DNA of 64,000 nt from Doris montereyensis (Eukaryota; Mollusca; Gastropoda; Nudibranchia; Dorididae). Position numbers and translations under genes: made by a program. How positions within the stretch are numbered: position 1 is the stretch's first letter; every line of letters starts with the position of its first letter. Of this stretch, positions 46,601 through 60,542 are shown one piece after another. Location of the stretch: assembly GCA_037039925.1 (NCBI GenBank), contig JAXRKP010000172.1, positions 187,501 through 251,500 of the forward strand. Direction: 5' to 3'. Below the pieces are notes generated by a model that did not search any database, was not told the origin of the DNA, and saw only the letters and a list, made by a program, of their open reading frames with translations.

Positions 46601-48344
46601 TTTTATTCAGTCGTACATCTGAAATTGTCATTCTTTATTGTAATCATCCTATCTTGACATCCACACGATGTCATCTTGAGCCTTGTTTTGTAATCATGGT
46701 GTCTTGTCATCCACGCAATGTCATCTTGAGCCTTGTTTTGTAATCATGGTGTCTTGTCATCCACGCAATGTCATCTTGAGCCTTGTTTTGTAATCATGGT
46801 GTCTCGTCATCCACGCAATGTCATCTTGAGCCTTGTTTTGTAATCATGGTGTCTTGTTATCCACAAAATGTCATCTTGAGCCTTGTTTTGTAATCATGGT
46901 ATCTTGTCATCCACACGATGTCATCTTGAGCCTTGTTTTGTAATCATGGTGTCTTGTCATCCTCACAATGTCATCTTGAGCTTTGTTTTGTAATCATGGT
47001 GTCTTGTCATCCACACGATGTCATCTTGAGCCTTGTTTTGTAATCATGGTGTCTTGTCATCCACACGATGTCATCTTGAGCTTTGTTTTGTAATCATGGT
47101 GTCTTGTTATCCTAACGATGTCATCTTCAGCTTTTGTTTTGTAATCATGGTGTCTTGTCATCCACACGATGTCATCTTGAGCCTTGTTTTGTAATCATGG
47201 TGTCTTGTCATCCACACAATGTCATCTTGAGCCTTGTTTTGTAATCATGGTGTCTTGTCATCCCACAATGTCATCTTGAGCTTTGTTTTGTAATCATGGT
47301 GTCTTAGCATCCAGCACGATGTCATCTTGAGCCTTGTTTTTGTAATCATGGTGTCTTGTCATCCACACAATGTCATCTTCAGCCTTGTTTTGTAATCATG
47401 GTGTCTTGTCATCCACACAATGTCATCTTGAGCCTTGTTTTGTAATCATGGTGTCTTGTCATCCACACAATGTCATCTTGAGCTTTGTTTTGTAATCATG
47501 GTGTCTTAGCATCCACACGATGTCATCTTGAGCCTTGTTTTGTAATCATGGTGTCTTGTCATCCACACAATGTCATCTTGAGCCTTGTTTTGTAATCATG
47601 GTGTCTTGTCATCCACACAATGTCATCTTGAGCCTTGTTTTGTAATCATGGTGTCTTGTCATCCACACAATGTCATCTTGAGCCTTGTTTTGTAATCATG
47701 GTGTCTTGTCATCCACACAATGTCATCTTGAGCCTTGTTTTGTAATCATGGTGTCTTGTCATCCACACAATGTCATCTTGAGCCTTGTTTTGTAATCATG
47801 GTGTCTTGTCATCCACACAATGTCATCTTCAGCCTTGTTTTATAATCATGGTGTCTTGTTTTCCACTCCATTGATTGATGTGTCTGTCTTCAGGTATTTC
47901 TTATAATTTCAAATCATTTCCTCCACCCAAAGTTATATCTTTTATAATTTCAAATCATCTTCTCCAGCCAAAGTTGTTTGTTATAATGGTCAAATCATCT
48001 CCTCCCGAAAAGTTGTATGTTTGTTATAATTTCAAATCATTTCCTCCCACCCAAATTGTACCTTTGTTATAATTTCATTCTTTTGTTCTCATCGTTGGTT
48101 TTTTGTCTCTCCTCCTCTCTCTTTTTTCTGCCTGTGCTATATTTTTGACTCGTTGCAAAGGATAGAAAATTATCTCTATTTACAAGGAGACAATATCACT
48201 CTTATTAAGTCTTGCTCCATTTCAGGTTTCTGAACTGGACAGTTGTGTCTTTGCTCATCCAACCAAGTTCAAAACTGAGAGACATCAACCAGTCGGAATG
48301 AGCTTGAAAAGACACTTGAACTGAAAAACTCTTTTGTAATGCAG
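34500..48344 (+). CDS. FAM184A: FAM184A-like coiled-coil protein, 5' part, eight exons, several frameshifts
   Basis: Coding exons: 34500-34640, 37862-38733, 40173-40294, 44063-44244, 44541-44744, 45175-45295 and 48226-48344, with possible further exons downstream that I could not place (seven exons firmly seen; an eighth is possible only in the scrambled zone near 50.1 kb). The N-terminus MATGAKMSYNHYQSGKYGTL, then HLKMSKKIAQLTK+VIYALNTKND and HEEEIQQILTETRQKV are characteristic of FAM184 proteins. The rest is continuous heptad-type coiled coil rich in E, K, Q and L. The molecular function of the family is poorly known; a cytoskeletal or scaffolding role is only inferred from the coiled coil. 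Single-base indels break the frame in exons 2, 4, 5, 6 and 7. In exons 2 and 6 the length corrected by one base restores the exon phase exactly, which suggests consensus errors. The start ATG at 34500 has a purine at -3. Confidence 0.85.
34686..34895 (+). repeat. Interspersed repeat family of ~210 bp, copy 1
   Basis: Matches 44888-45100 in the same orientation: ccttacgttggcgagatcga, ctgtagtcgaaacttccgat, agactgctgctactgcatga and ttcaaatttgccaatttgac. Not a recognised SINE: I see no A/B box and no tail. Confidence 0.65.
34896..36229 (+). other. Intron 1, part
   Basis: Unique sequence; short open frames only, nothing recognised. Confidence 0.45.
36230..36510 (-). mobile_element. tRNA-derived SINE, family 1, minus copy
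   Basis: On the minus strand: ggtggcatgatgtggactag, the B-box region gaagtcctgagtttgactcc, caaagctaggttgacattgg, and later caacttcccgggaggtgatt. Diverged member of the family at 26914. Confidence 0.7.
37018..37255 (+). mobile_element. tRNA-derived SINE, family 1, internally deleted copy
   Basis: Head gctgtggtgttggtggcgag, B box ctcctatgttcaaatcctag, ctaggtctgacgttgtgttc, then gcatcagactagcgtcttgt and gaaactgggatatgctccag. The middle part with the gtgcaaatgggta block is missing. Confidence 0.78.
37256..37861 (+). other. Intron 1, end
   Basis: Nothing recognised before the acceptor cttcacattgcag. Confidence 0.5.
37862..38733 (+). CDS. FAM184A: FAM184A-like exon 2, long coiled-coil exon with one frameshift
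   Basis: Reads VIYALNTKNDENESVLQALR, HEEEIQQILTETRQKVALYK, ERLEAEHNTALAEIQSKHQS and so on. The frame breaks at about 38518 (DAVKKQTQQN then YNAEVEALRKEIDRLRSD) and continues to SSSNELMKQ before gtaaga. It is 872 bp; one missing base makes 291 codons with phase 0 at both ends. Confidence 0.9.
38734..39204 (+). other. Intron 2, start
   Basis: Nothing coding. Near its end ggcatatggaggacagggta then aatttcc is shared with 20818 (leader before another array). Confidence 0.5.
39205..39610 (+). repeat. (TTC)n tract, about 390 bp
   Basis: Nearly uninterrupted TTC with a few TTT and TAC interruptions; the complement is (GAA)n. Open frames of poly-F, poly-S, poly-E or poly-R are artefacts. Confidence 0.98.
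39611..40172 (+). other. Intron 2, end
   Basis: Unique sequence, nothing recognised. Confidence 0.5.
40173..40294 (+). CDS. FAM184A: FAM184A-like exon 3
   Basis: Acceptor cattgcaag, donor gtgagt. It reads VKDLQDELSGKNSQLHSIET, ELTASKQHCNVLADEMKQKV and ends after two bases. No frame damage. Confidence 0.85.
40476..42965 (+). repeat. 40-bp minisatellite with a 10-bp palindrome, about 60 copies
   Basis: Unit gtggacacccactagtggta plus gtgctttttgtttgggccca. Each unit carries the perfect palindrome ccactagtgg. A second sub-type, with cctttagtctgggctgag in place of the tail, dominates after about 41750. Confidence 0.97.
43040..43590 (+). repeat. Dispersed repeat with internal 53-bp tandem units, copy 1
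   Basis: Flank ttctacaaaacacatttgat, aggttactggtttgaggttt and gaaaagcgggttttgtt, then about seven 53-bp units (gtcatttctgtctgatattg, atgatgattttattgatgtc), ending gttgaaattgtgaactttgg. The same arrangement with fewer units is at 54765-55090. Confidence 0.8.
43591..44062 (+). other. Intron 3, end
   Basis: Nothing recognised. Confidence 0.5.
44063..44244 (+). CDS. FAM184A: FAM184A-like exon 4, frameshifted
   Basis: Acceptor ttccttcag, donor gtaaaa. Pieces in successive frames: TIGELEAHKIQK, then DGKIKEMEKDLDRLKQELMK and LNAERSSILSQH, then QQSELDNLRQ. At least three indels within 182 bp. Confidence 0.78.
44340..44430 (+). repeat. Short interspersed-repeat fragment
   Basis: aataataataatgcgtggca then tttatatagcgcatatccct resembles the conserved 3' end of dispersed repeats seen in many invertebrate genomes. 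From memory of the motif only. Confidence 0.35.
44541..44744 (+). CDS. FAM184A: FAM184A-like exon 5, frameshifted
   Basis: Acceptor tttatcatcag, donor gtaagt. ALETMTIEKETQKQRLEKQI, TSLQDEMAALEKRLKDEM, then another frame QIEEAARSQEELQEKDRKVA and AQVL. One or more single-base changes near 44655. Confidence 0.8.
44888..45100 (+). repeat. Interspersed repeat family of ~210 bp, copy 2
   Basis: Collinear with 34686-34895 (cttacgcttgccaagtttga, ctatagtcgaaacttctggt, agactgctgctactgcacaa, tcaaaatttgccgatttgac). Confidence 0.65.
45175..45295 (+). CDS. FAM184A: FAM184A-like exon 6, one extra base
   Basis: Acceptor tctttgacag, weak donor gtttgt. ELIQGHQMEMTHAK, then in the next frame QKDELQQNFDQVKAELTSRL and QVAEER. 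The exon is 121 bp; removing one base near 45222 gives 40 codons with phase 0 at both ends. Confidence 0.8.
45296..46054 (+). other. Intron 6, start
   Basis: Nothing recognised. A short TATG/TG run lies at 45425-45450. Confidence 0.5.
46055..46482 (+). repeat. ~48-bp minisatellite, about 9 copies
   Basis: Unit catttatttccttggcaaag, atcaattccacatgcccatc, agggtaag. Confidence 0.95.
46650..47868 (+). repeat. 50-bp minisatellite, first block, about 24 copies
   Basis: Unit tgtcatcttgagccttgttt, tgtaatcatggtgtcttgtc, atccacacaa. A second block of the same unit is at 49022-49735. Confidence 0.96.
47895..48085 (+). repeat. ~41-bp tandem repeat, about 4 copies
   Basis: Units ttataatttcaaatcatctc and ctccacccaaagttgtat. 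Confidence 0.85.
48226..48344 (+). CDS. FAM184A: FAM184A-like exon 7, frameshifted
   Basis: Acceptor ctccatttcag, donor gtaagt. Fragments VSELD, SKLRDINQS and NELEKTLELKNSFVMQ fall in three frames, so at least two indels. A scrambled second version is embedded at about 50140-50335. Confidence 0.78.
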
Positions 48345-48377
48345 GTAAGTCCGTTGTTTTGTCTTCCATTCGATGAT

Positions 48378-48520
48378 TCATCGTTTCAAGTTGTAGCTTT
48401 TGTTTGAATGATTTAAGTTTCAAGTTGTACCTTTTGTTTGAATGATTCAAGTTTCAAGTTGTACCTTTTGTTTGAATGATTCAAGTTTCTTTGACTTTTT
48501 TGTTTGAATGATTAAGTTTC
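48378..48520 (+). repeat. ~34-bp tandem repeat, about 4 copies
   Basis: Unit gttgtaccttttgtttgaat plus gattcaagtttcaa. Confidence 0.88.
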
Positions 48521-48753
48521 AGTTGTGTAAAATGTCTTGTCTCCTTGTCATGCGGGTTTTTTTCTCATTTTTTGCTAAGTTTTTTTTCTGTTTGTAGTCA
48601 TTGTCTTAGTTTCTGACTTGATTTACATTCTAAACTCTTTGTTCACAATATTCAACTCTGCTAATGTTCAAGTTTTCAGATTTTTATCATATCAGTTATT
48701 AGTCCTTTCATCCAGTAAAGAGATAGAGAAATCATCAGGGAGAAATAGCAATT

Positions 48754-49014
<261 letters not shown>

Positions 49015-49021
49015 ATTTGAA

Positions 49022-49735
49022 TCGGTGTCTTGTCATCCACACGATGTCATCTTGAGCCTTGTTTTGTAATCATGGTGTCTTGTCATCCACACGATGTCAT
49101 CTTGGAGCCTTGTTTGTAATCATGGTGTCTTGTCATCCACACGATGTCATCTTGAGCCTTGTTTTGTAATCATGGTGTCTTGTCATCCACAAAATGTCAT
49201 CTCCAGCCTTGTTTTGTAATCATGGTGTCTTGTCATCCACACGATGTCATCTTCAGCCTTGTTTTGTAATCATGGTGTCTTGTCATCCACACGATGTCAT
49301 CTTGAGCTTTGTCATCTTCAGCCTTTTTGTAATCAGGGTGTCTTGTCATCCCAATGATGTCATCTTTTTCTCTTGTTTTGTAATCATGGTGTCTTGTCAT
49401 CCAACGATGTCATCTTGAGCTTTGTTTTGTAATCATCTCTGTCTGTCTGTCATGTCAATGTCATCTTGAGCCTTGTTTTGTAATCATGGTGTCTTCTGTC
49501 ATCCACAAGATGTCATCTCCAGCCTTGTTTTGTAATCATGGTGTCCTGTCATCCACACAATGTCATCTTGAGCCTTGTTTTGTAATCGGTGTCTTGTCAT
49601 CCACACAATGTCATCTCCCCTTTTTTGTTTTGTAATCATGGTGTCCGTCATCACACAATGTCATCACGGACTGAGCCTTGTTTTATAATCATGGTGTCTT
49701 ACAAGTCATCCACCACATTGATTCATCTGAGCCTT
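49022..49735 (+). repeat. 50-bp minisatellite, second block, increasingly disturbed
   Basis: Same unit as 46650-47868. From about 49300 units are broken by foreign short insertions (tctgtctgtctg, acggactgagcc), merging into the braided region. Confidence 0.85.
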
Positions 49736-50767
49736 GTTTGAAACAGCAGCCATTTTTATAATTTCAAATCTGTCTCGGGAAAAGTTATATTGGTCACTTT
49801 GTTTTCAAATCACTCCACCTAAAGTTGTATCTTTTTTATAATTTCAAATCATCTCTTGTTTAATTTTGAAGACTTTGACAACAAGTTACAATTGCTATGT
49901 ATGTTTGTTATAATTTCAAATCATTGATTACCCAAAATTGTAAAGACTTTGTTAAAAGAAGAAGATTTCTTTTGTTCTCAAGAAAAAGGTTTTTTGTCTT
50001 CTCCTCCTCTTTTTCTGCCTGTGCTATATTTTGAGAAGTTGAAGAAGAAGAAGAAGGATAGAAGAATTAGGAAGAGGAAGAAGAACAAGAGAGAATATCA
50101 CTCTTAAGAAGAAGAAGAAGTCTTGAAGAAGAAGAAGAAGAAGTTTCTGAACTGGACAAAGTTGTGAAAGACGGAGGAAGACGGCCTTGAAACACTAGCC
50201 ACTTAGCCTCAGCCTCCAACCAAGTTCAAAAACCTGAGAGACAAAAAGAGACAACCAGCTACGGAATGAGTTTGAAAATAACGGGCCGAACTGAAAAAAA
50301 AGAACGAAATGAGAAACTTGCAGGTAAGAACGTTGTTTTCCAGACTATTCGAGTGATTCAGAGAAGTTGTAGCTTTTGTTTGAATGATTTAAGTTTACAA
50401 TGTTGTACCTTTTGTTTGAATGATTCAAGTTTCAACAAATTATGTTTGAATGATTCAAGTTAAGAAGTTGTACCTTTTGTTTGAATGTTCGGTTTTTAAG
50501 TTGTGTAAAAAGTATGCAAAATTATGATCATGGGGTTTTTTTTCTCATTTTTTGCTAAGTTTTTTTTACTGTTTCTAGTCATTGTCAAGGTCAGAATGAC
50601 TTGATTTTACATTCTAAACTCTTTTGAGTTCACAATTATCAACAATCATGAATGACAGGAACACTCAGATTTCGTTTATCATATCAGTTATTAGTCCCTT
50701 TCCTTCCCGTAACAGTAAAGAGATATAGAGAAATAAAATGAAGACAGGAGAAATAGCAAACCTGATT

Positions 50768-50804
<37 letters not shown>

Positions 50805-50920
50805 GAGAGAGAGAGAAACCTAGTATTTTCGATCGATTTAACAAATCTTCAAGAGAGAGAGAGTTTAGAGAGAGAGAGAGGGAGGGAGGGAAAATGTTCG
50901 GCTCATCCAAATGAGGGAGG

Positions 50921-50960
<40 letters not shown>

Positions 50961-51767
50961 AGAGATTGGGATATCAGAGATAGAATCTCATCAACAAAAC
51001 AATTACGACTTTCTGTTCTGACATTAGAGAGACAGAGAGAGAGAGGGAGGGAGGGACAGGAGGAGAGTCTTGATGGTTTTAAGAGATTTCTTCTTTTCAG
51101 AGAGAAAATCCAGAGAAATTCGAGCACTTAAGACCACAATGTTTTGTATGGTTACGTCACTCCGTTTAGAGAGAGAGAGAGTCTATCCCTGGGTTTGTTG
51201 ACTCAAAAAACATTTTCCTTTGTTTGCATTTCTCGAGATTAAAATAAGCCTTCACTACTTTTATTTTACAGATCTCTAAAATAAGTCTGCACTCTTTTTG
51301 TTTTACTCTCTCTCTCTGTAAAATAAGTCTGCACTACTTTTGTTTCTCTCTCTCTCAAAATAAGTCTGCACTCTCTTTTGTTTACAGAAGACTCTCTAAG
51401 TCTCTCTCTACTTTCTTTCTCTAGTCTAAAATCTCTCTCTCTCACTACTCTCTCTTTTACAGAAGATCAAAATAAGCCTCTCTCTTCTTTTTGTTTTACA
51501 GAAGACCTCTCTCTCTCTCTCTCTCTTACTTTCTTTTTTGTTTTACAGAAGACCTCTTCTTCTTCTTCCCTCTACTTTTGTCCCTCCTCCAAAATCTGCC
51601 TGCTCATTCTCTCTTGTTTTACAGAAGACTTAAATAAGCCTCTCTCTGCCCTCTCTGTCTTTCTCAGAAGATCTCTCTCTCTCTCTATGTCTGTCTGTCT
51701 GTCTGTCTGTCTGTATCTGTCTGAACGTTTCTTTCTGTCTGTCTTCTGTCTGTCTGTTTCTTCTTCC

Positions 51768-51809
<42 letters not shown>

Positions 51810-51915
51810 ACATATCTAGCTCTCTCTGAACAAAATCTCGCGCAAAAGTTTGTTTTTTTGAGGGGAGGGGAGGGGAGGAGTTTGAGATGGGTAAGACCTT
51901 TGGAAAGGAGAACAA
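49690..51915. other. Braided (interleaved) sequence, probable consensus artefact
   Basis: Short blocks alternate between two other loci in collinear order. From 47.88-49.0 kb: ttataatttcaaatcatctc, ctgcctgtgctatattttga, tttctgaactggacaaagtt, cttttgtttgaatgatttaa. From 51.92-54.3 kb: tttaattttgaagactttga, gaaacactagccacttag, aaggtcagaatga, gacaggaacactc, cgatcgatttaacaaatctt, atgttcggctcatccaaatg, tagaatctcatcaacaaaac, acaatgttttgtatggttac. No true gene should be annotated in it. Confidence 0.85.
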
Positions 51916-52194
51916 AGCTTAAATATGGCTTAATCATCCACCAGCGATAGGGTTTATCCACTTTGACTAAAAGGCCAGCCATCCTTTGATAAAGCCGAAA
52001 ATTGTTTCATACCTCTGGGAGCAAGTTAACATCCTTGGTCACTGGAGGTGTTTTGGGAAACTCCACCATTTTTGGGCTGAGCTCATGAGATAAACCGTCG
52101 TTTGCTTTAATTTTGAAGACTTTGACAACCAACCAATACAATAATTTTGACACATTTTTAAATACTGATTCAATGAATCTTTTTAAAGATCTAA
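51916..52194. other. Unique sequence, nothing recognised
   Basis: Start of the locus that is partly repeated in the braid (gaagactttgacaacc at about 52115). Confidence 0.5.
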
Positions 52195-52480
52195 GATGAA
52201 AAAGAAGAAGAAGAAGAAGGAAGAAGAGGAAGAAGAAAGAAGAAGAAGAAGAAGAAGAAGAAGAAGAAGAAGAAGAAGAAGAAGAAGAAGAAGAAGAAGA
52301 AGAAGAAGAAGAAGAAGAAGAAGAAGAAGAAGAAGAAGAAGAAGAAGAAGAAGAAAGAAGAAGAAGAAGAAGAAGAAGAAGAAGAAGAAGAAGAAGAAGA
52401 AGAAGAAGAAGAAGAAGAAGAAGAAGAAGAAGAAGAAGAAGAAGAAGAAGAAGAAGAAGAAGAAGAAGAAGGGAAAAGAA
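52195..52480 (+). repeat. (GAA)n tract, about 280 bp
   Basis: Nearly pure GAA/AAG repeats; the opposite orientation to the TTC tract at 39205. Confidence 0.97.
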
Positions 52481-53699
52481 GAAGAAGAAAGGCAGAAGCA
52501 GAAGCAGAAGAAAAGACGGAGAAGAAGATGAAGGACTGTGTGTATATGAAACACTAGCCACTTAGTCGAGTGACACGGCGTCCATAAGCAGTGCACGTCC
52601 CAACACTTTTCTTCATACGAAACAAAAAGAGACAAACAGACGGGCATATTGTTTTTTCTTCTCCAAAATTTAAAGCATTATCAGTTTTAAATAACGATCT
52701 AGATTGAAGAAAAAAACGAAAAGAGAAAACATTGTGAACGTTGTACTCAGACCCCAAACATGCATATAGAGAAGATGGATGCAACAGTAAAGTAATGATA
52801 CAACACATTTACAATGAGTACAGTTTCTTCTACGGAAAAAGTCTTTATGATTTCAACAAATTATCTCATATCATCTATGGTACATAAGACATTCTGCAAG
52901 CGCTTAGTATGGATTTTTCCTCGATGTTCGGTTTTAAGAAATAAAGAAAAAAGTATACAAAATTATAAGATCAAATGCATTTATCAATAACGTACTGAAA
53001 AAGTGCCATATTCACTACCAGTGATCAAAGGATAAAGACAAGGTCAGAATGAAGCTAGCTGCTTAGTCAATCACTCGAATCTACAATGAGAAACCACAAG
53101 TTCATCAATGAAGAACGACAGGAACACTCGGAAAAGAACGACGCGTTTGGTTTGTCCGTATTATTATGTAGCATGTAATGACCTACTTCAAGGTGTTTTT
53201 CATTTGCCACATCGCGCGTGTTCTGTCAAACCTGATTAGATTGTGAAATAGTAGAAGAGAAATCTGATTTGTTGATTTGATCTGTAAACCTAGCATTTCT
53301 TTTCGATCGATTTAACAAATCTTTCAACGTTTCGAAATTTTGTTTATACCCCCGCCTCCCTTCCCCCCTCCCCGAAATGTTCGGCTCATCCAAATGTAAA
53401 TAATGTATACAAGCGTGTCTCTTCGTCATTCCTTCCCACATTATGAAGATTGACATCGTTGTGATAGAATCTCATCAACAAAACAATTACGTTTCACTTT
53501 CTGTTCTGACATTACACCGTAACTACTCACACCTCCGTGTGGGTAACGAGGCTGTATAGTCTTGATGGTTTTAATATTTCTCTTTCTTTTCTCATGCAGT
53601 TAAAATCCAAGCAAAATTCGGCACTTAATTACCACAATGTTTTGTATGGTTACGTCTGTTTATCTTCCGTTTGATCTTAGACCGTAGAGATTAAAAATT
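52481..53699. other. Unique sequence, nothing coding recognised
   Basis: AT-rich. Parts reappear in broken order-preserving blocks in the braid. Open frames show no homology. Confidence 0.45.
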
Positions 53700-54090
53700 C
53701 ACTACTTTTGTTTTACAGAAGACTAAAATAAGTCTGCACTAAAGAAGACAAAATAAGTCTGCATCACTTTGTTTTACAGAAGACTAAAATAAGTCTGTAC
53801 CTTTTACTTTGTTTTACAGAAGACTAAAAATAAGTCTGCACTACTTTTGTTTTACAGAAGACTAAAATAAGTCTGCACTACTTTTGTTTTACAGAAGACT
53901 AAAATAAGCCTGTATTACTTTTTGTTTTGGAAGACTAAAATAAGAGATATTTTTGTTTTACAGAAGACTAAAATAAGCCTGCATTACTTTGTTTTACAGA
54001 AGTGAAAATAAGCCTGCACTACTTTTGTTTTACAGAAGGCCTTAAATAAGCCTGCATTACTTTTGTTTTACAGAAGACACAATAAGCCTG
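53700..54090 (+). repeat. 37-bp minisatellite carrying a splice-acceptor-like sequence
   Basis: Unit cactacttttgttttacag plus aagactaaaataagtctg, about 10 copies. Each unit presents a pyrimidine tract followed by acag. Confidence 0.92.
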
Positions 54091-54764
54091 CACTTCAAAG
54101 ATGTACGAGTATATGGATGGAACGTTCAATTTCTTGACTTATTCGTTTTTTTCCGTGTGTAGGAACGAATCTAGTTTCTTGCTCTTTCACATATGATAGC
54201 AGGGCTTGAACAAAATACGCGCAAAGTTTGTTGAACTGGGAGGGGGAGGGAGGGGAGGGGGAGCGGGGGTGGGTAAACTTGAACATGTAAAGGAAACAAA
54301 TAAATATCGTTTATCATCTATACATAATATTTATATTTGACTACAATCCATGTGCATTTTATGATACATGAAAAATTACATTATATACGTTTTCAATTAA
54401 CATGTTTCAAATTGCAGTCTTTTGTGCGTCCATTTTCCTTCTCACCGTCATAAACAATACTTTTAATTTCTTTTGTACCAACCAAACAATCATTGTCTTT
54501 AATTTTCAATCAATCAACTCATTACAATCACTCTCTTCAAGAGACAGTCTTCTGACCACAATCCACTGTATGTCTCCGTCTTGAAAAAAATACTGCACCT
54601 TTCTTTTGCCACTAAAGTGAGGATAGTCATTAAGGCTGAAAAAATCTGCTGTCTGTCTATGCCAAAATAGACTGAATTGCCAGAAATAAAATACAACTGT
54701 TTTTGCACTGAAATCTGATTTCCGAAATAAAACAAACAACAAATCCCTATCGGACACAATTCTT
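54091..54764. other. Nothing recognised
   Basis: Includes a G-rich stretch (54238-54275, gggagggggagggagggg). No gene supported. Confidence 0.45.
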
Positions 54765-54956
54765 CACCTCCCAGTGTCTTCTATAAAACACATTTGATAG
54801 CTTACTGGTTTGAGGTTTGAGGTTTTTGTTTTTGTCTTATGTAGAAAAACGGGTTTTGTTGTTAAAGTTCAGGCCTGGTGTTTGGGTTTTCAGGTCGAGC
54901 GTCAATCGTTGAGTCAGTTTGTCTGATATTGACTTTATGATTCTATCGATATCAGT

Positions 54957-59365
<4,409 letters not shown>

Positions 59366-60010
59366 GGTGGTTTTAGATTGTTCTTGTCAGTCTATTGAAC
59401 ATCAGCGAGTTTTGATGAAATGATGAAGGCGTGTGCGTCTTGTAGCGACACCAAGGTGCGCAAAGCAAGGTGCGGCCGCTTTGGTCGTGAGAAAAAGGTA
59501 GACCCCTACTTGAGCAATCTTTTGTCTGCTGTGAATGGTCAGAATTATGCAGATTTCCGTATTTTTTGCTCACGATTGAGAAGTTATTGTTACAATTACT
59601 GTTTTCTTTTCTTTCTGTTTCGTCGTGAATGCTAATCAGTTGTCTTAGTGTTAAGCTCTTTTATTCCACTATCTTTACGAAATTAACGACATCCTCTGCT
59701 CATTGAATTAAACAATTGCAAATATTATTATTATTTTTGAATCGCTCGACATTTAACTCCTGGACGGACGATCCCTGGCAGCATCATTGAAGGAATGACT
59801 CTCGTGTCGTTCAAGAGTCTAACTAGCTTATGGAGCGCGTCAGCCTTCCACGCTTAAACCCTCTCGCGCTGGCAATGATGAGCGGCTCGTAGGAAGAAAA
59901 AGCGCTGAATTGAAGTGCTCAACACAACCTAGCTCCCGTGCCGGTGACGCCGTCTCGCGTGCAAGTCTAAACAACCAATTGGAAAGAGGAGGAGCCAAAG
60001 CAAACCGTCG

Positions 60011-60050
60011 CTTTTATAATATGGAAACACCAATAAACCATTGGCTCCAT
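60011..60050 (-). promoter_or_regulatory. Candidate TATA and CCAAT boxes of the GPCR gene
   Basis: The minus strand carries TATAAAAG at 60018-60011, with CCAAT elements about 10-30 bp further upstream (ccaataaaccattgg region). It lies about 650 bp upstream of the start codon, in a locally GC-richer stretch. Inferred from motifs only. Confidence 0.35.
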
Positions 60051-60542
60051 ACATTTGTTTCCTCATGAAATTTGACGACTGTGAAATGGCAAGTAATTAG
60101 CAACGTTTTCCACTGTAAGGGCGTAGCAATCCCATATTATGGAGAAGTTTCCTCTCCTTCCTCGTCCCCCCCTCCTCATTCTTCCCGAAGTCTTTAACCG
60201 TCTCCACTCCACATCCTATGAGAGTAGTGTGGGTTGCAACCAGCGTCGCTGAATGACTCCACTGTTACTCTACGTGGCGTCGCTAGCTCTCAGCATGTCG
60301 GATACTTTATTGGTTTGTTTTCGAATCTTGTTTGGTCGTCCAATTTGGAAAGAGAAGAAAACAAACAACAACAAAAACAAGGAGCAGACGCATTTTAACG
60401 CGCATTTTCATTTCTTGCTGGTTTTTTTCTTTTCTTGTTGTTTTCTGTACGTTTTAGCTGTTGCACAAGCTCCCCACAAGCTTTTTGTCTCTGAATTGTC
60501 GCCTCCGCACCCAAATTTAGGTGGACGAAGTAAATTTCAATG
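60051..60542. other. Nothing coding recognised
   Basis: The open frame at 60253-60543 has no homology. The end (taggtggacgaagtaaattt) resembles the leader found before two other arrays. Confidence 0.4.

Noticed and set aside
50266..50463. Apparent short exon after the GAA-rich stretch (ITGRTEKKERNEKLAG)
   Set aside because: It lies in the braided region and mixes pieces of the true FAM184A-like exon at 48226 with foreign sequence.
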